A stretch of 64,000 nucleotides of DNA. Source: Homarus americanus. Lineage: Eukaryota > Arthropoda > Malacostraca > Decapoda > Nephropidae. Both the position numbers and the translations under genes were made by a program. Shown one piece after another: positions 47,033 through 58,436 of this stretch. The stretch covers positions 134,501 through 198,500 of the forward strand of contig NW_024756415.1 in the NCBI RefSeq assembly GCF_018991925.1, given 5' to 3'. Below the pieces are notes generated by a model that saw only the letters and a list, made by a program, of their open reading frames with translations, was not told the DNA's origin and did not search any database. Numbering within the stretch: the stretch's first letter is position 1; every line of letters begins with the position of its first letter.

Positions 47033-47738
47033 CAAACGTCTACATCTTTCCCATGTTGGCTGTAAGTTGCAATAAATAAATAATTACATAATGAGGGTGG
47101 GTGAGGTACGGTCAGACTACAGCTGTGATGGGGAGTATATTTCACCACAACTTAACTCATCAACATTTTACCTAAGTTTGTCATTACCACTATGAACATG
47201 TTGACAAATGTAAATAAATGTGACCCTTATAGACGCTGGCCATACTCTCTCTTACACCCTGATAATAGTAGCCTCTATATGCTGCATTTGTAATGATCAT
47301 TGCTGAGTGGATGGTGATGCAGTCTCTCTAGTTTTTCTTCACATAGTCAAAGAGGCAAAACAATGAGGTAAAAGAAACGGTACCGGCGACAATTGTAAAT
47401 AACACTAACCTCAATAATATGTAAATACGGTGGACCCAATTCCTTGTTCATCATTTAGCTGTGTCGAGTTTTACTTTACTCGCCGATCTACTGCATTAAA
47501 TTTTGCTTTATCAATTTATATCATTGTCAAAATAACATTGTGTTACACAGATGCTGGGCAACGAACTCAATTTAAGTCAGAGATTACGGCTGAATCTTTT
47601 GTCAGCCCCACAAATGCCTCTTCTGACCTGATTAATAATGTTTTTCGTGTGTGAGGGAGGCTTCTTCCGATGTAGCTTAAAGCAAACAATGGCCAACTCT
47701 GCGTCAGTGGTCAGTCATGTTTTGTTATAAGGTCACTG
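47033..47738. other. Unique interval, no gene recognised
   Basis: Plus-strand 74-codon frame at 47430-47654 has no recognised domain. Confidence 0.45.
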
Positions 47739-47905
47739 TACAGTCACCCGAAAAAGTCCTGTCGCGAACCACGAACCCCGAGATTCAGACTCTTGAATCC
47801 GAAGCATTTATGGACAGAATAATGTATCAGTATCTACTGCTTCGGGTTCACGAGTCTGAATCTCGGGGTTCGTGGTTCGCGACAGGACTTTTTCGGGTGA
47901 CTGTA
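47739..47905. mobile_element. 163-bp foldback MITE with TA target duplication
   Basis: Element 47741-47903 begins CAGTCACCCGAAAAAGTCCT and ends with its reverse complement. The two 66-bp terminal inverted repeats (47741-47806 and 47838-47903) differ at only two positions, around a 31-bp centre. TA dinucleotides at 47739-47740 and 47904-47905 fit a TA target-site duplication, as for Tc1/mariner-type transposition. No coding capacity; mobilisation would need a transposase from a related autonomous element. High arm identity suggests recent insertion or selection for the fold. Confidence 0.92.
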
Positions 47906-48479
47906 CCTTGCAAGACCATGTATATAGTAACGTTCAGTACGTCAATGAATGACAATCCCGTCTCACTGTATTCTCATTTTCATTACGGTTACAGTTAATA
48001 ATTTGGTATACAATTAGAGAGCTTTAAATATAAATTATGTAGTACCACCACAAAGTCTCTTGGACCAGTGGCTCAAGGTTGGGACACACAGGCCAGGCTT
48101 CTTCGTCTAGCGTAAACTTAACATATGTTAGGATAAAAAAGTATTCACACACCATTACAATATGGCTCGAGGTTGCGTGTACAACTGCCACCAGCGTCCA
48201 CTTAACACATTGTTGGGTCACCCTTGTTGTATCTCGCATAAACACACACACACACACGACCAATAACTCATCTTTAAGTGCCAGAAACAGATGAAACAAA
48301 ATAGTAGTCTTGAACAACAACACACGTCCATTATCAGTGTGAACTTCAACAACCAAAGCGAGTAACGATAAGTGGTAACATTATGAGATGTTCTTATTAC
48401 CACCATGCTATTGTACTATTCCAGATGTTACTAAATGTTACATTATACTTCCTTGAGATAAATGTATAGTATATATCAG
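47906..48479. other. Unique interval, no gene recognised
   Basis: (CA) run of 16 bp at about 48242-48257. Overlapping small frames on both strands are unremarkable. Confidence 0.45.
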
Positions 48480-48590
48480 GTGCCTAAAAGAGAGCTCAGG
48501 TTCTCAACTGGCTCAGTCATGTTAATATTGTTATTATCTAACCTGTATGTGTTTTTCTGGCTAAATAAACTGTTTCAATTCAATTCAAAG
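48480..48590 (+). mobile_element. Retroelement 3' end with (CAATT)n tail
   Basis: TTTTTCTGGCTAAATAAACT followed by GTTTCAATTCAATTCAA. The AATAAA signal next to a short pentamer tail is typical of non-LTR element or SINE 3' ends. 5' boundary unknown. Confidence 0.5.
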
Positions 48591-49374
48591 ACGGGTCCGC
48601 TGTAAACCAGCCATGTGCGAGTGGCCAAGCAAGGTGGACCACTACTCGAGGCGGCGAGCCGGGTGTGCCTCGGCCTGTGGCCCAACAGAACTCTGCCGTA
48701 TGTACAGTATAGCTCGTCAGGCCGCGGTGAGGCAGTACATGAGCGTAATTTTTGAAGTTGTATTTACGTTCCATATAACATATTTATGGTTAATTCAGCT
48801 GTTATTTAGTGCTGGATGTATATTTGACATTAATTTTGTTTGTACTGTACAAGTATACCCGAGATTATAGGTAATATAGACTGGAGGGAAGAGCAGGGAT
48901 AAAACAATTTAAATAGAAAAAGTGAAACTCAATTGTCTCGAAAAGACAAAGATTCGACTATTATAGCGAACTGTGGCAACTCTTGTGTAAAATTCTGCAG
49001 GTAATGTTATTAATTACATCCTTGAAGCAACTACAATAAAGTTATACATTACTAATACAACAAACAACGTTCATTATTTTCATAAGTCGAGTATTTGTTT
49101 CACTTACCATGTCAGCACGTAATGCACCCTTGATGCGTTACTTGCACGGTTATGGCTACGTTCCTAAGTTTGTTTCACTGAAGCTGGTTCGTCTCTGCCA
49201 CAGTATCAATAAAATAGTTATTTCCAATATGGACTGTTTTTCATATTATTTATTAATTGAAACGTTGTGTGAAAAAGTAAGGGATATGTGTAACCCCACC
49301 CAGCGTTGATTGGTGTTCAAACTTCTCATAATTTGTTGGGTTGAGTGGTCGTTTGTGCGTTGTCACGGTGAGCC
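48591..49374. other. Unique interval, no gene recognised
   Basis: 48600-48740 is locally GC-rich (GCAAGGTGGACCACTACTCG, CGAGCCGGGTGTGCC). No frame with a recognised domain. Confidence 0.4.
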
Positions 49375-49644
49375 GTAGCCCGACGTTCAGAAAGACAGCT
49401 AGATTCAAATTTTCCTCCGGCCAGGGTGGACTCGAAATTAGGCCTTGTGACTGTACTTAAGCCGTATACTGTTCTGAAAGTATTTGCTAAATTTCATGAC
49501 ATTATTTCATCCCACACACATTTCTTGTCCACAGAAAATGTGGACAGCCGAATGGATGAAGAGCAACCCTGTAATGCCCCGATAGTGGACTACGACCATG
49601 TCCTCAAAATTCTTCTTTACCTCCCAACATCTCTCATGTGTTAG
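49375..49644 (+). other. Open frame of 90 codons, unrecognised
   Basis: Open from the TGA at about 49372 to TAG at 49642-49644, reading ...FPPARVDSKLGLVTVLKPY, HDIISSHTHFLSTENVDSRM and IVDYDHVLKILLYLPTSLMC. Composition looks protein-like and not repeat-derived. There is no ATG near the start and no known domain. Possible exon (TTTTCCTCCGGCCAG could serve as acceptor at 49423) or chance. Confidence 0.2.
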
Positions 49645-49760
49645 CAGGTGCAACAGTGTCAGCAGGTGTGTAGCAGGGTGTCAGGAGATGCAACAGCATG
49701 TCAGCAGATAGAACAGTGTCACCAGGAGATGCAGAAGGGCGTCAACAATGTAAGCAGTGT
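49640..49760. repeat. Degenerate AGCAGGTGCAACAGTGTC array
   Basis: Four to five imperfect units of about 24-27 bp (GTCAGCAGGTG(T/C), GCAACAG(T/C)(G/A)TGTCAGCAG). Confidence 0.65.
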
Positions 49761-49879
49761 GAGCTTCGTGGCGAGGAGGAAGACAGTGACCAGTGGCGCA
49801 GTGTTTACGACCCACCAATGATCCGTTTCCGATAGTTTACTGCACCACACAAACTGGTTCTCCTCACCACATAAACCAG

Positions 49880-50420
49880 CAACACCTAACTTACAACTCT
49901 CGTGTATTTACAGCTCTATCATTCTATTTACAACTGTGACATTTTATTTATAGCCGTTTCTTTTTATTTACTTGGCTACCATTTAACCTATAGCTGCACC
50001 ATTGTGGTTACAAATCTACCGTTCAGTTTACAGCTGCAACAATATATGTACAGATTAATCATTTTATTACACTGTACTATTGAATTTACAGCTCTATTAT
50101 TCAATCTACGGCTGTAACAATGCTCCTACATTTGTACATTTCAAATTACAATTATACCATTGTATTTACAAGTGTTATACATATATACAAAAGCACCATT
50201 GACTTCACAACTGTATTAATAAACATATAACTCATACATTTTAGTAACACCAGCACCACTGTATCAAGAGCTGTATCATAATATCTGAAATTCTATTGTC
50301 ACAACTGCACCACCAAATTTACTACTGTACCGCCGGAATCTGTAGTTTTACACCAAAGTTTAAAGCTGTACCATTGAATTTAAAACTCCGCCACTGAATT
50401 TACAATGCAGACTGGGATAT
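49880..50420. repeat. Degenerate ATTTACAGCTGTACCATTG array
   Basis: Phrases (A)TTTACA(G/A)CT(G/C)T(A/G)CCATTGAATTTACA recur at roughly 25-30-bp spacing over 540 bp with heavy divergence. Similar in character to 43340-44105. Confidence 0.65.
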
Positions 50421-50527
50421 GTATGTGAGCCAAAATTGTTGATTGCCTTAACTGATAACTGATTTACAAGTATAAGTGGAGAGAGAGAGGTTGCAGGTGC
50501 TACATTTGATAGATGATGGAAGACACA

Positions 50528-50570
50528 CTATAATAATAATAATAATAATAATAACAACAATAATAATAAA
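50528..50570. repeat. (AAT)n microsatellite
   Basis: AAT with two AAC interruptions. Confidence 0.9.
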
Positions 50571-50768
50571 CAACTCAGAAGCATCAAGATAAACCATTAC
50601 AACTCCATAATTCTCAAACGGTCTCCAAACTTTGTAAAATAACAACATTTGTATTTCATGGTGAGTGAATCATCTGTGTTGCTGTTGTTGAAAGAAACTT
50701 TGTGTATTTTGGCCATGTTTTTACATATGAACTGTACCTAACATGCTAAGTAGGTTAAAGGGGTAGAT

Positions 50769-50769
50769 G

Positions 50770-50840
<71 letters not shown>
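50769..50840. repeat. (CT)n microsatellite
   Basis: About 70 bp of CT. Confidence 0.97.
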
Positions 50841-50842
<2 letters not shown>

Positions 50843-51061
50843 CTCTCTAAGTCACCAAGCTCTACATCACCCGACAAAGACACTAGCTCCTGCAGTTCAT
50901 GAATATATTTGTACAAGTCAGCGGGACAGTTGGAGGCAGCGGGTATCTTTTTTCACCGGCTCTCAGATACAAGGGACGCTGGAGCCCCTCTCTGGGGGAT
51001 TAACAAAGACACTCATGTCCTCAGTTACTGCTGGGTGAAACTACCTGTGTTTTTGTTGACT

Positions 51062-51852
51062 GTGTGTGTGTGTGTGTGTGTCTGGGGGGCAGTGGTAGTG
51101 ACGGCGGCAGCATAATAGTAATGGTGGTAGTGGTAGTGCTGGTGATAGTGGTGGCGGTAGTGAGTGGTAGTGCTGGTGATGGTGGTGGCGGTCTGGTGGG
51201 AATGCTGGTGATAGTGGTGGCGGTGGTAGTGGTAGTGTTGGTGATGGTGGTAGTGCTTATGGTGGTATGGTAGAAGTGGGTGCTGGTGATGGTGGTGGCG
51301 GTGGTGGTGCTGGTAGTGGTGGCGGTGGTGGTGGTAGTGCTGGTGATGGTGGTGGCGGTGGTAGTGGTGTGTGGAGATAGTGGTGTATGGAGTGGTGGTG
51401 GTGGCGGTGGTAGTGCTGGTGATAGTGGTGGCGGTGGCAGTGGTGTGTCGGAGTGGTGGTGGTGGTAGTGGTGTGCGGTAGCGGTGGTAGTGGTAGTGCT
51501 GGTGATAGTGGTGGCGGTGGTAGTGGTAGTGGGCAGGATAGTGGTATAGTAGTGTTGGTGGATGTGTAGTAGTGGTAGTGCTGGTGATGAGTGGTGGCGG
51601 TGGTAGTGGTAGTGCTGGTGATAGTGGTGGCGGTGGTAGTGGTAATGCTGGTGATAGTGGTGGCGGTGGTAGTGGTAGTGCTGGTGATAGTGGTGGCGGT
51701 GGTAGTGGTAGTGCTGGTGATAGTGGTGGTGGTGGTAGTGGTAATGCTGGTGATAGTGGTGGCGGTGGTAGTGGTAGTGCTGGTGATAGTGGTGGCGGTG
51801 GTGTAGTGCTGGTGATAGTGGTGGTGGTGGTAGTGGTAGTGCTGGTGTTATT
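51062..51852. repeat. 33-bp GGTGGTAGT-type VNTR after (GT)n
   Basis: (GT)n at 51062-51082. From about 51110 the array uses GGTGGCGGTGGTAGTGGTAG plus TGCTGGTGATAGT, a 33-bp unit that is most regular at 51590-51840 (about 8 copies). Since 33 is divisible by 3, frames stay open on both strands: Gly/Ser (SGSAGDSGGGG) and Val on plus, His/Tyr/Gln/Thr on minus (280 codons, 51021-51863). No independent support for coding. Confidence 0.95.
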
Positions 51853-51929
51853 TTTAAGTTCATACTTATAAAAATATATAAAAAATTTTCTTATAAACCA
51901 TAGTTACATGATCTATTTGTGTACATATT

Positions 51930-51932
51930 AAT

Positions 51933-51972
<40 letters not shown>
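51930..51972. repeat. (GA)n microsatellite
   Basis: GA run of about 42 bp. Confidence 0.96.
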
Positions 51973-51976
<4 letters not shown>

Positions 51977-52091
51977 GCAGACAGACAGGTAAACAACACA
52001 TAACTCACCTGTGGTACACCTTATAGCTCAATAAAGTCTCACTACTCTTGATGGTAATTAAGAATTTACAATACCTATTACCTGCACTTAA

Positions 52092-52181
52092 TGTATGTAT
52101 GTATGGTATGGTATGGTATGTATGTATGTATGTATGTATGTATGTATGTATGTATGGTATGTATGTATGTATGTATGTATG

Positions 52182-52215
<34 letters not shown>

Positions 52216-52222
52216 TGTATAT

Positions 52223-52280
<58 letters not shown>
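52092..52280. repeat. (GTAT)n then (CT)n compound microsatellite
   Basis: GTAT/GTATG repeats 52092-52222, then CT 52224-52279. Confidence 0.97.
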
Positions 52281-52283
<3 letters not shown>

Positions 52284-52544
52284 CAACCAACACTGCAACA
52301 GTAAATTTCCACCCTAAAAAAAATAATATAAAAGTACCCCTTGTATATTTTATTCAACAAATATCAATGAAGGCCGATAACAATGTCGTTCCAATATGCA
52401 GCGAACTTCACTCTAAAAGCTTTGACTTTTATTTGTACTGTCACAAGGTTAACAATACTTTGCAAATTTGGGTAAAAGGTACAAGTTGTTTTAGTACAGT
52501 ACTGATGAAAACCCGACCGGCTATTTTTACGGGGAATACGTCCG

Positions 52545-53032
52545 TTGTTGTGTTGTTGTTGTTGTTGTTGTTATTGATGTTGTTGTTGTTATTGCAGTTG
52601 TTGTTGTTGTTGTTGTTGTTATTGCAGTTGTTGTTGTTATTGTTGTTGCTGTTATTGATGCTGTTATTATTGTTGTTGTTGTTTTATTTGTTGTTGTTAT
52701 TGCTATTGTTATTGTTGTTGCTGTTATTGCTGTTGTTGTTGCTGTTGTTGTTGTTATTGTTGTTGTTGCTGATATTGCTGTTGTTGTTGTTGCTGTTATT
52801 GCTGCTGTTGTTATTGTTGTTGCTGTTATTTTTGTTGTTGTTATTGCTATTGTTATTGTTGTTGCTGTTATTGCTGTTGTTGTTGTTGCTGTTATTGCTG
52901 CTGTTGTTATTGTTGTTGCTGTTATTGATGCTGTTGTTATTGTTATTGTTGTTGTTGCTGTTATTGATGCTGTTATTATTGTTGTTATTGCAGTTGTTGT
53001 TGTTGTTGTTGTCGTTATCGTTGTTGTTGGGT
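52545..53032. repeat. GTT/ATT/GCT-triplet array
   Basis: About 490 bp of T-rich triplets with larger duplicated blocks (GTTGTTATTGTTGTTGCTGT occurs several times). Gives a 314-codon plus frame that is poly-Leu; not a gene. Confidence 0.95.
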
Positions 53033-53124
53033 TAAATTTGATCTACAGAGTTTAATGATGTTGATCTATTAGTGTTAATATTTTATTGTTTTATATTTGA
53101 GCTATTGAGGTTAATGTAATAAAT

Positions 53125-53375
53125 GCCTTATCTCTCTCTCTCCCTCATTTCTTCCTCTTTCATCACTCTCTTCCTCCTTTCAGCTCTTCATCCCTCTCCT
53201 CCTTTTCTTCCCATGTTCACTCCTCCATCCCTACTTTCTCGTCTTTCTCCTCCTTCCCTTCTTCGTCTCCCCCTCTCCCCATCATCTCTCCTCCCTGATC
53301 ATCTTCCTCCCTCCCCTACTTCTTCTTTACTTCCCCCCTTCCTTCTTCCCTACTTCCCCTCCTCCCTTCCCTAAC
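53125..53375. repeat. Pyrimidine-rich low-complexity region
   Basis: CTCTTCCTCC-like sequence without strict period. Open plus-strand frames are compositional. Confidence 0.7.
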
Positions 53376-54110
53376 CGCATTGTTTTCTATTCAAATTCAT
53401 TTTTCACGCAATTTTAAACTCATATTCCTCCCCTGACTGGCTTAACAGACCGCCAGAGAGGGAGACTCTTGTGATACCGACTGTTGTGTCTGCGAGGTGA
53501 CTGTGGGGGGGGGGGGGATTAACAGTGTGAGACTTTACTGGTTAATATACTACCAGAAGACTAACCGTTAACCGACTGCTTCTGGTAACTGTTAGTGTCC
53601 GTTTCTAGTTGATAGTCTGTAGCTGAACTGAATAATGGATTATGTGATGGGAATTATTGACTGAATTTAACTGTTTCAATCTGTGAGTAACTGTGACTGA
53701 CTGTTCCTTGGGTCTTGGGTCCAGATTCTCAAAGGTTGATACGATCAATATTCCTCATAATTAATAAATTTACGAATAGTTGACTTAAGCTTCAGTACAA
53801 AAAACAACTTCCAATAAATAACATTAAATTTACACTGAGATTCTACCTTAACAAGACATGTTCACTCGGTACCAATTAAGAGACAAAATTAACATACAAA
53901 ATCCATCTAAAAATTTTGTATTATAAATCTGTTTCATGATGTTGTTTATATGTATATATCTGTGTTCCAAGTAACTGATTGTATAGGCAAGTCACTGGTT
54001 AAGGTATAGTTTTACATCTAATTATGATGTTACTTTTGGTAATTAATAATGTTCTTTGTGTTAGGTGAAGCTGCCAGATACTTTCTTACTCCATAAGTTG
54101 AGACTAAAAT
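53376..54110. other. Unique interval, no gene recognised
   Basis: G run of 13 at about 53506-53518. About 53530-53720 contains repeated AACTG(T/A) phrases. Confidence 0.45.
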
Positions 54111-54123
54111 AGTTCACAGTATA

Positions 54124-54481
54124 CGAGGCGGTCAGGCACACCAGCCACGACCTCAGATTCAGAGAAACTCGTATGATAAATTTCCCACCTAACTGGAGAT
54201 GTGAGAACGCCTCTACCTGGCTCACTTCACAATCCACCACGAATGAGGGCAGTCAAGGTATCGTCGACAGTAAACTGAACCTCTATAACCAGGTGTGTTG
54301 TCTTAGCAGTATATAAGAGGAAAAAAATACCCTACGTAGTGTGAAGACTGTGGAGCCAGTGATCCCGAGTATGAAAGTCACGTCCTATGCGAATGCTGTC
54401 GGACGGAGACAACAACAACTATTTAAAGCTTTCATCTCGGCGTCGCTCGAAGTGATCACTGACGCTATTAATCTGGTGCTC
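54124..54481 (+). other. Possible decayed coding fragment with C..C...H...C.C pattern
   Basis: One frame (about 54127-54315) is open for about 60 codons (AVRHTSHDLRFRETRMINFP...). Further on, CEDCGASDPEYESHVLCEC (about 54340-54396) has the CxxC...HxxxCxC spacing seen at the C-terminus of some retroelement reverse transcriptases. An overlapping frame ends SASLEVITDAINLVL-stop at 54481. Frames do not join without shifts. Could be a retroelement relic; low certainty. Confidence 0.25.
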
Positions 54482-55330
54482 TGACACGTAATTACCTTAT
54501 ATTAGTATACATCTTTGATAAGAGTATAATTCGTGTATTAATAATGATTCGTTAGAGGTTTTATTAAGCACACGGGTAATAAATTTACAAAGATATCCAA
54601 ATTAATATATTTTCCGTAACTGAGGTACAGTACAACGCTCTTCGTGTTACGATACAGACTCAATGTAACTTCCCAACATTTCTGTACCTCTCTTTGTGTT
54701 GTAGCTTAAGTGAAGAGTAAACCATGTCTCATCAGAGATTAAAATCCTCAATTACGAATTCTTGAGGATCCATGTAAACAGTTCGGCGGAATCCCCCAGC
54801 ATGTGCGTCATCATACCTAGAACTAAAGCGTCTGTGTTGGCAGGAATTCTCCGTGTGTCTCAATGTCTCACCCTCGCGTTCCAATGTTTATCTTTTTCCG
54901 GGAAATCAAACAGCTGGCGTGTTTACATAGCGAGATGCCATTATATGGGCCAAAGACTGGGCTTTAAATAATAAATGAAAGTTTTTAATTATACCGAGCA
55001 GAAGCGGAGCAGAACTAGTTAAAATATTATTTATACAGTTAATTGTATATGTTATATAAAACATCTGTTATGAAGACTTCGTTCGTGTGAGTAGAGTGAG
55101 AGGATTAATTTTCATAACGGCAGAGGACAATAAAATGGTCTGGGTGTTCGTGTCTGCTGTAAATATTTACCGATCTTATTGTACTTTACAAATGAAACAG
55201 ACAAACATATGTAAATACCGTGAAAGGGTTAACAGTAGAGTGGAGAGGAGTGAGGGGAGATATAACAGAAGGACCGAAGAAAAAACCATACAAAAAGTTA
55301 TTGTTTTTCTGGTAATAAATCCAAACTGTT
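54482..55330. other. Unique interval, no gene recognised
   Basis: Frames at 54762-54971 and 55087-55332 (+) lack ATG starts and known domains. Confidence 0.45.
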
Positions 55331-55760
55331 GACATTCAGCAACACCCAATAGGACTCAGTAACACAAAGACACATTCAGAAACCACTAGCAGCATTCAGT
55401 TCCATAAAACTAACATTCAGAAACACTTACCAACACCCATTAATACTTATAAACCCCTAGCGACATCTAGCAACACATAGGAAAACTAACCTTGACTCCC
55501 TTCAACATCGAAACACACCCCACCACCCTATTTATAAACCAATAGCAACACACAACGCCCAACAACCACTAGCAACACACAGCAACATCTAGCAACACTA
55601 AAAAAACACTAGCAACACAGACACCAACATCTAGCAACACCCCACAACCACTAGCAACACACACACCAACAACTAGTAACACTCACCAACAACTAACAAC
55701 ACAAACCAACACCCCACAACACAACAACCCTGACAGCCCTCAACACATATACACACGCCG
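55331..55760. repeat. Degenerate CACTAGCAACACACA array
   Basis: (A)ACCACTAGCAACAC, CAACATCTAGCAACAC and variants at about 15-25-bp spacing, most regular at 55560-55700. Confidence 0.8.
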
Positions 55761-55944
55761 CGGCCCTAATCAAAGAAACAGCAGCAGAAGGGAAGAGATG
55801 AAGTACAGTTTTCCGGGTGCTGGGAAGTGTGTTTTTGTGGGATGAGTGCCACACCATACACGTAGTATGTTGTCAGTGGCCGTAGTAGGGGGCCATGTTG
55901 TCAGTGGCCATAGTGAATTTTGCTCGCTCTAGAGTGCCAGTTAG

Positions 55945-56235
55945 ATGAGAGAGAGAGAGAGAGGAAAGGAAGGAAAGGGAAGGGGGGAAAGGAAGGAATT
56001 TTCTCCTCTGACCTCCTTCCCTCTGACACACTCTTCCTCTCTGACCACACTCTTCTCCTGACCACACTCTTCTCTGACCACACTCCTTCCTCTGACCGCA
56101 CACTTCCCTGACCTGACCGCTCTCTTCCCCCTCCTCTTCCCTGACCGCACTCTTCCCTGACCGTCTTCCCCCTGACCGCACTCTTCCCCCTCTGACCGCA
56201 CTCTTCCCCCCCTGACCGCACTCTTCCCCTCTGAG
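55945..56235. repeat. (GA) tract then CTGACCGCACTCTTCC minisatellite
   Basis: GA/GGAAA-rich 55945-55998. Then 16-21-bp units of CTCTGACC(A/G)CACTCTTCC, about 12 copies, to 56235. Minus Gly/Glu/Arg frames are repeat translations. Confidence 0.9.
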
Positions 56236-56338
56236 TACATATCTTAGTCATTCTTTACACGAGTTTAGATTTGCTTTTTTTCCTTTCCCTCACAGGCTAA
56301 AGATTTATGTCTTCCGGATCCTTCACAAAGTTGAGCTA

Positions 56339-56462
56339 TCTCTCTCTCTGTCTCTCTGTCCCTCTTTCTCTCTGTCTCTCTGTCCCTCTTTCTCTCTGTC
56401 TCTCTTTCTCTCTAAGTCTTTGTCGAGAGTCAAGCTTTAAGGGACCGGTGGTTGAATGAAGC

Positions 56463-56518
<56 letters not shown>

Positions 56519-56520
56519 TT
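56339..56520. repeat. CTCTCTGTCC repeats and (GT)n microsatellite
   Basis: CTCTCTGTC(C/T)CTCTTT 34-bp repeats at 56339-56415, GT at 56465-56514. Confidence 0.93.
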
Positions 56521-56845
56521 CTTACATCTCCAAAGTCATTAAGAAACTGATCCGGACGTATAACTTTTTTCTCTTCACAGAATTTAAGAGACGACATCAA
56601 CTTCCCACAATAAGATGCATTAACACTTACGAGAGAGAGAGAGAGAGAGAGGTGTACGAATGTGTGAGAATTCTCCACCGCGGAAACACATCAACCACAA
56701 GTAACCTAAATTCTCCTAGATGATGTTAGTGGCTTCCTCCCGCCCATCCAGCTCACGATAATAAACCTTACTGTATATCCTCACCTGAAATACCTGCAGG
56801 AAACACTTGACGGTAACTAAGTGTGTTTCTTGGTCTACTGGATGA

Positions 56846-56871
56846 AGGTTGATCATGAGAGTGATCAACCT
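56846..56871. other. 10-bp perfect hairpin
   Basis: AGGTTGATCA at 56846-56855 and its reverse complement TGATCAACCT at 56862-56871, with a 6-nt loop. No downstream T run; no assigned function. Confidence 0.6.
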
Positions 56872-56953
56872 GTCGGGAAGAACTGATCAGCTTATTATTC
56901 TTTATAACCTTTAATGACTTACTGGGAGGTTGTGATTGAGGAAGGGTAGAGGT

Positions 56954-56954
<1 letters not shown>

Positions 56955-56999
<45 letters not shown>

Positions 57000-57251
57000 A
57001 TATTTAAGCTTACTACGAGCGGTAATGGTAGTAGTAGTAGTAGTAGCAGTAGTACGGTAGCCCTCCTCCTTCCTCTATCTCGCCCTCTTTCTCCCTTACA
57101 CCTCCTTTTCCTCCCTTACATCCATGTGCTCTCCTCCTTGAGTCCTCCTCCTCCTTCCCCCTTCCTCCTTCACTACCACGGCTCAATAACGTATAAATGA
57201 GCAAATTAATTATAAGACAAGAAGAAAAATTGAGTTTTATAGGAAGGTGCC

Positions 57252-57298
<47 letters not shown>

Positions 57299-57300
57299 CA
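56955..57300. repeat. (GT)n, (AGT)n, CT-rich tract and (GA)n
   Basis: GT at 56957-56997, AGT at about 57028-57055, pyrimidine-rich at 57058-57175, GA at about 57254-57297. Confidence 0.93.
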
Positions 57301-57425
57301 GAAACGGTAAAACAGTAAAAAAACGGTACAACAGTGAACAAAAAACGATACAACAGCGAATAAAAAACGGTACAACACTAAAAACGGTACGACATTGAAA
57401 AAACGGTACAACAGTGAATATAAAA
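57301..57425. repeat. 18-21-bp AACGGTACAACAGTGAA array
   Basis: About six imperfect copies. The Phe/Val/Leu-rich minus frame is repeat-encoded. Confidence 0.88.
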
Positions 57426-57741
57426 TGGCACACCTGTAAATTAGATACAGATATACTAATACAGAACTTCCCATTTCTTTCCTCAGTGGTACCGTAAAAT
57501 ACTGCCACACTTTCTATAACTAAAGGTCGGTGAAGATGAAGAAAAAAAAGGTAGACGATAATTAAAAAGAATAGGAACAAAAAAAAGGTTAATTAGAGGA
57601 AAGAAAAAGAGGCGAGTGTGGATGAAAAATAAAGAAAAGGAGAAGAGAAGAGGGACAAAACAAAGGCAAATAAAGATGAATTAGTAAGCCTTAATTAGTG
57701 AAATTACGGACGAGTTCTTTGTTGTTGTTGAGAGTGACTTG

Positions 57742-57744
57742 GTG

Positions 57745-57832
<88 letters not shown>

Positions 57833-57841
57833 ACTTGGTGG

Positions 57842-57914
<73 letters not shown>
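57742..57914. repeat. Duplicated (GT)n array with shared flank
   Basis: GACTTGGTGGTCTGTG precedes the first GT run (57748-57831), and GACTTGGTGGGTCTGTG precedes the second (about 57846-57914). So a roughly 100-bp block including its unique flank was duplicated. Confidence 0.93.
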
Positions 57915-57916
<2 letters not shown>

Positions 57917-58060
57917 GTTAGGTTAGATTAGATTAAGTTATGTGTTGCTATGTAGCAGTTGGTAAGGCACAGTTAGGAATGAATTAGGTTTGGTTACTTT
58001 TGTTTTGGATATTTCACCTCAGATCCACGGAATGGTTAGGTTAGGCTAGGTTAGCACAGA
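57915..58060 (+). repeat. Degenerate TTAGG/TTAGAT tract
   Basis: GGTTAGGTTAGATTAGATTA at 57916-57935 and GGTTAGGTTAGGCTAGGTTA at 58032-58052. Telomere-like, G-strand-forward, decayed. Confidence 0.7.
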
Positions 58061-58171
58061 TCATGGCTAGGATAGAATAGGAATGGATATAGCTTCGGCT
58101 AGGTCCCGGGTGTGGGTCTGGTCAGAGGATAAGTGAGTGGCTATAAATTCAACAATTTATAAACTTACATA

Positions 58172-58436
58172 AAAAATCGACCACCACCAAACACCACCAC
58201 ACACTACGGTACACCACCACACACTGGTACACCACCACACACTACGGTACACCACCACACACTGGTACACCACCACACACTACGGTACACCACCACACAC
58301 TGGTACACCACCACACACTACGGTACACCACCACACACTACGGTACACCACCACACACTACGGTACACCACCACACACTGGTACACCACCACACACTACG
58401 GTACACCACCACACACTATGGTACACCACCACAAAG
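58172..58436. repeat. ACACCACCACACACTACGGT tandem repeat
   Basis: Twenty-bp units (ending TACGGT) alternate with 18-bp units (ending TGGT), about 14 copies. The alternation implies that 38-bp dimers were amplified. Confidence 0.95.

Noticed and set aside
47430..47654. 74-codon plus ORF next to the MITE
   Set aside because: No recognisable domain; length is within chance expectation for AT-balanced DNA.
52091..53035. 314-codon plus-strand ORF
   Set aside because: Made of GTAT, CT and GTT/ATT/GCT repeats joined by about 70 codons of unremarkable sequence; no domain and no start context.
56846..56871. Hairpin considered as a terminator or microRNA precursor
   Set aside because: No U run after it, arms of only 10 bp and loop too small for a pre-miRNA.
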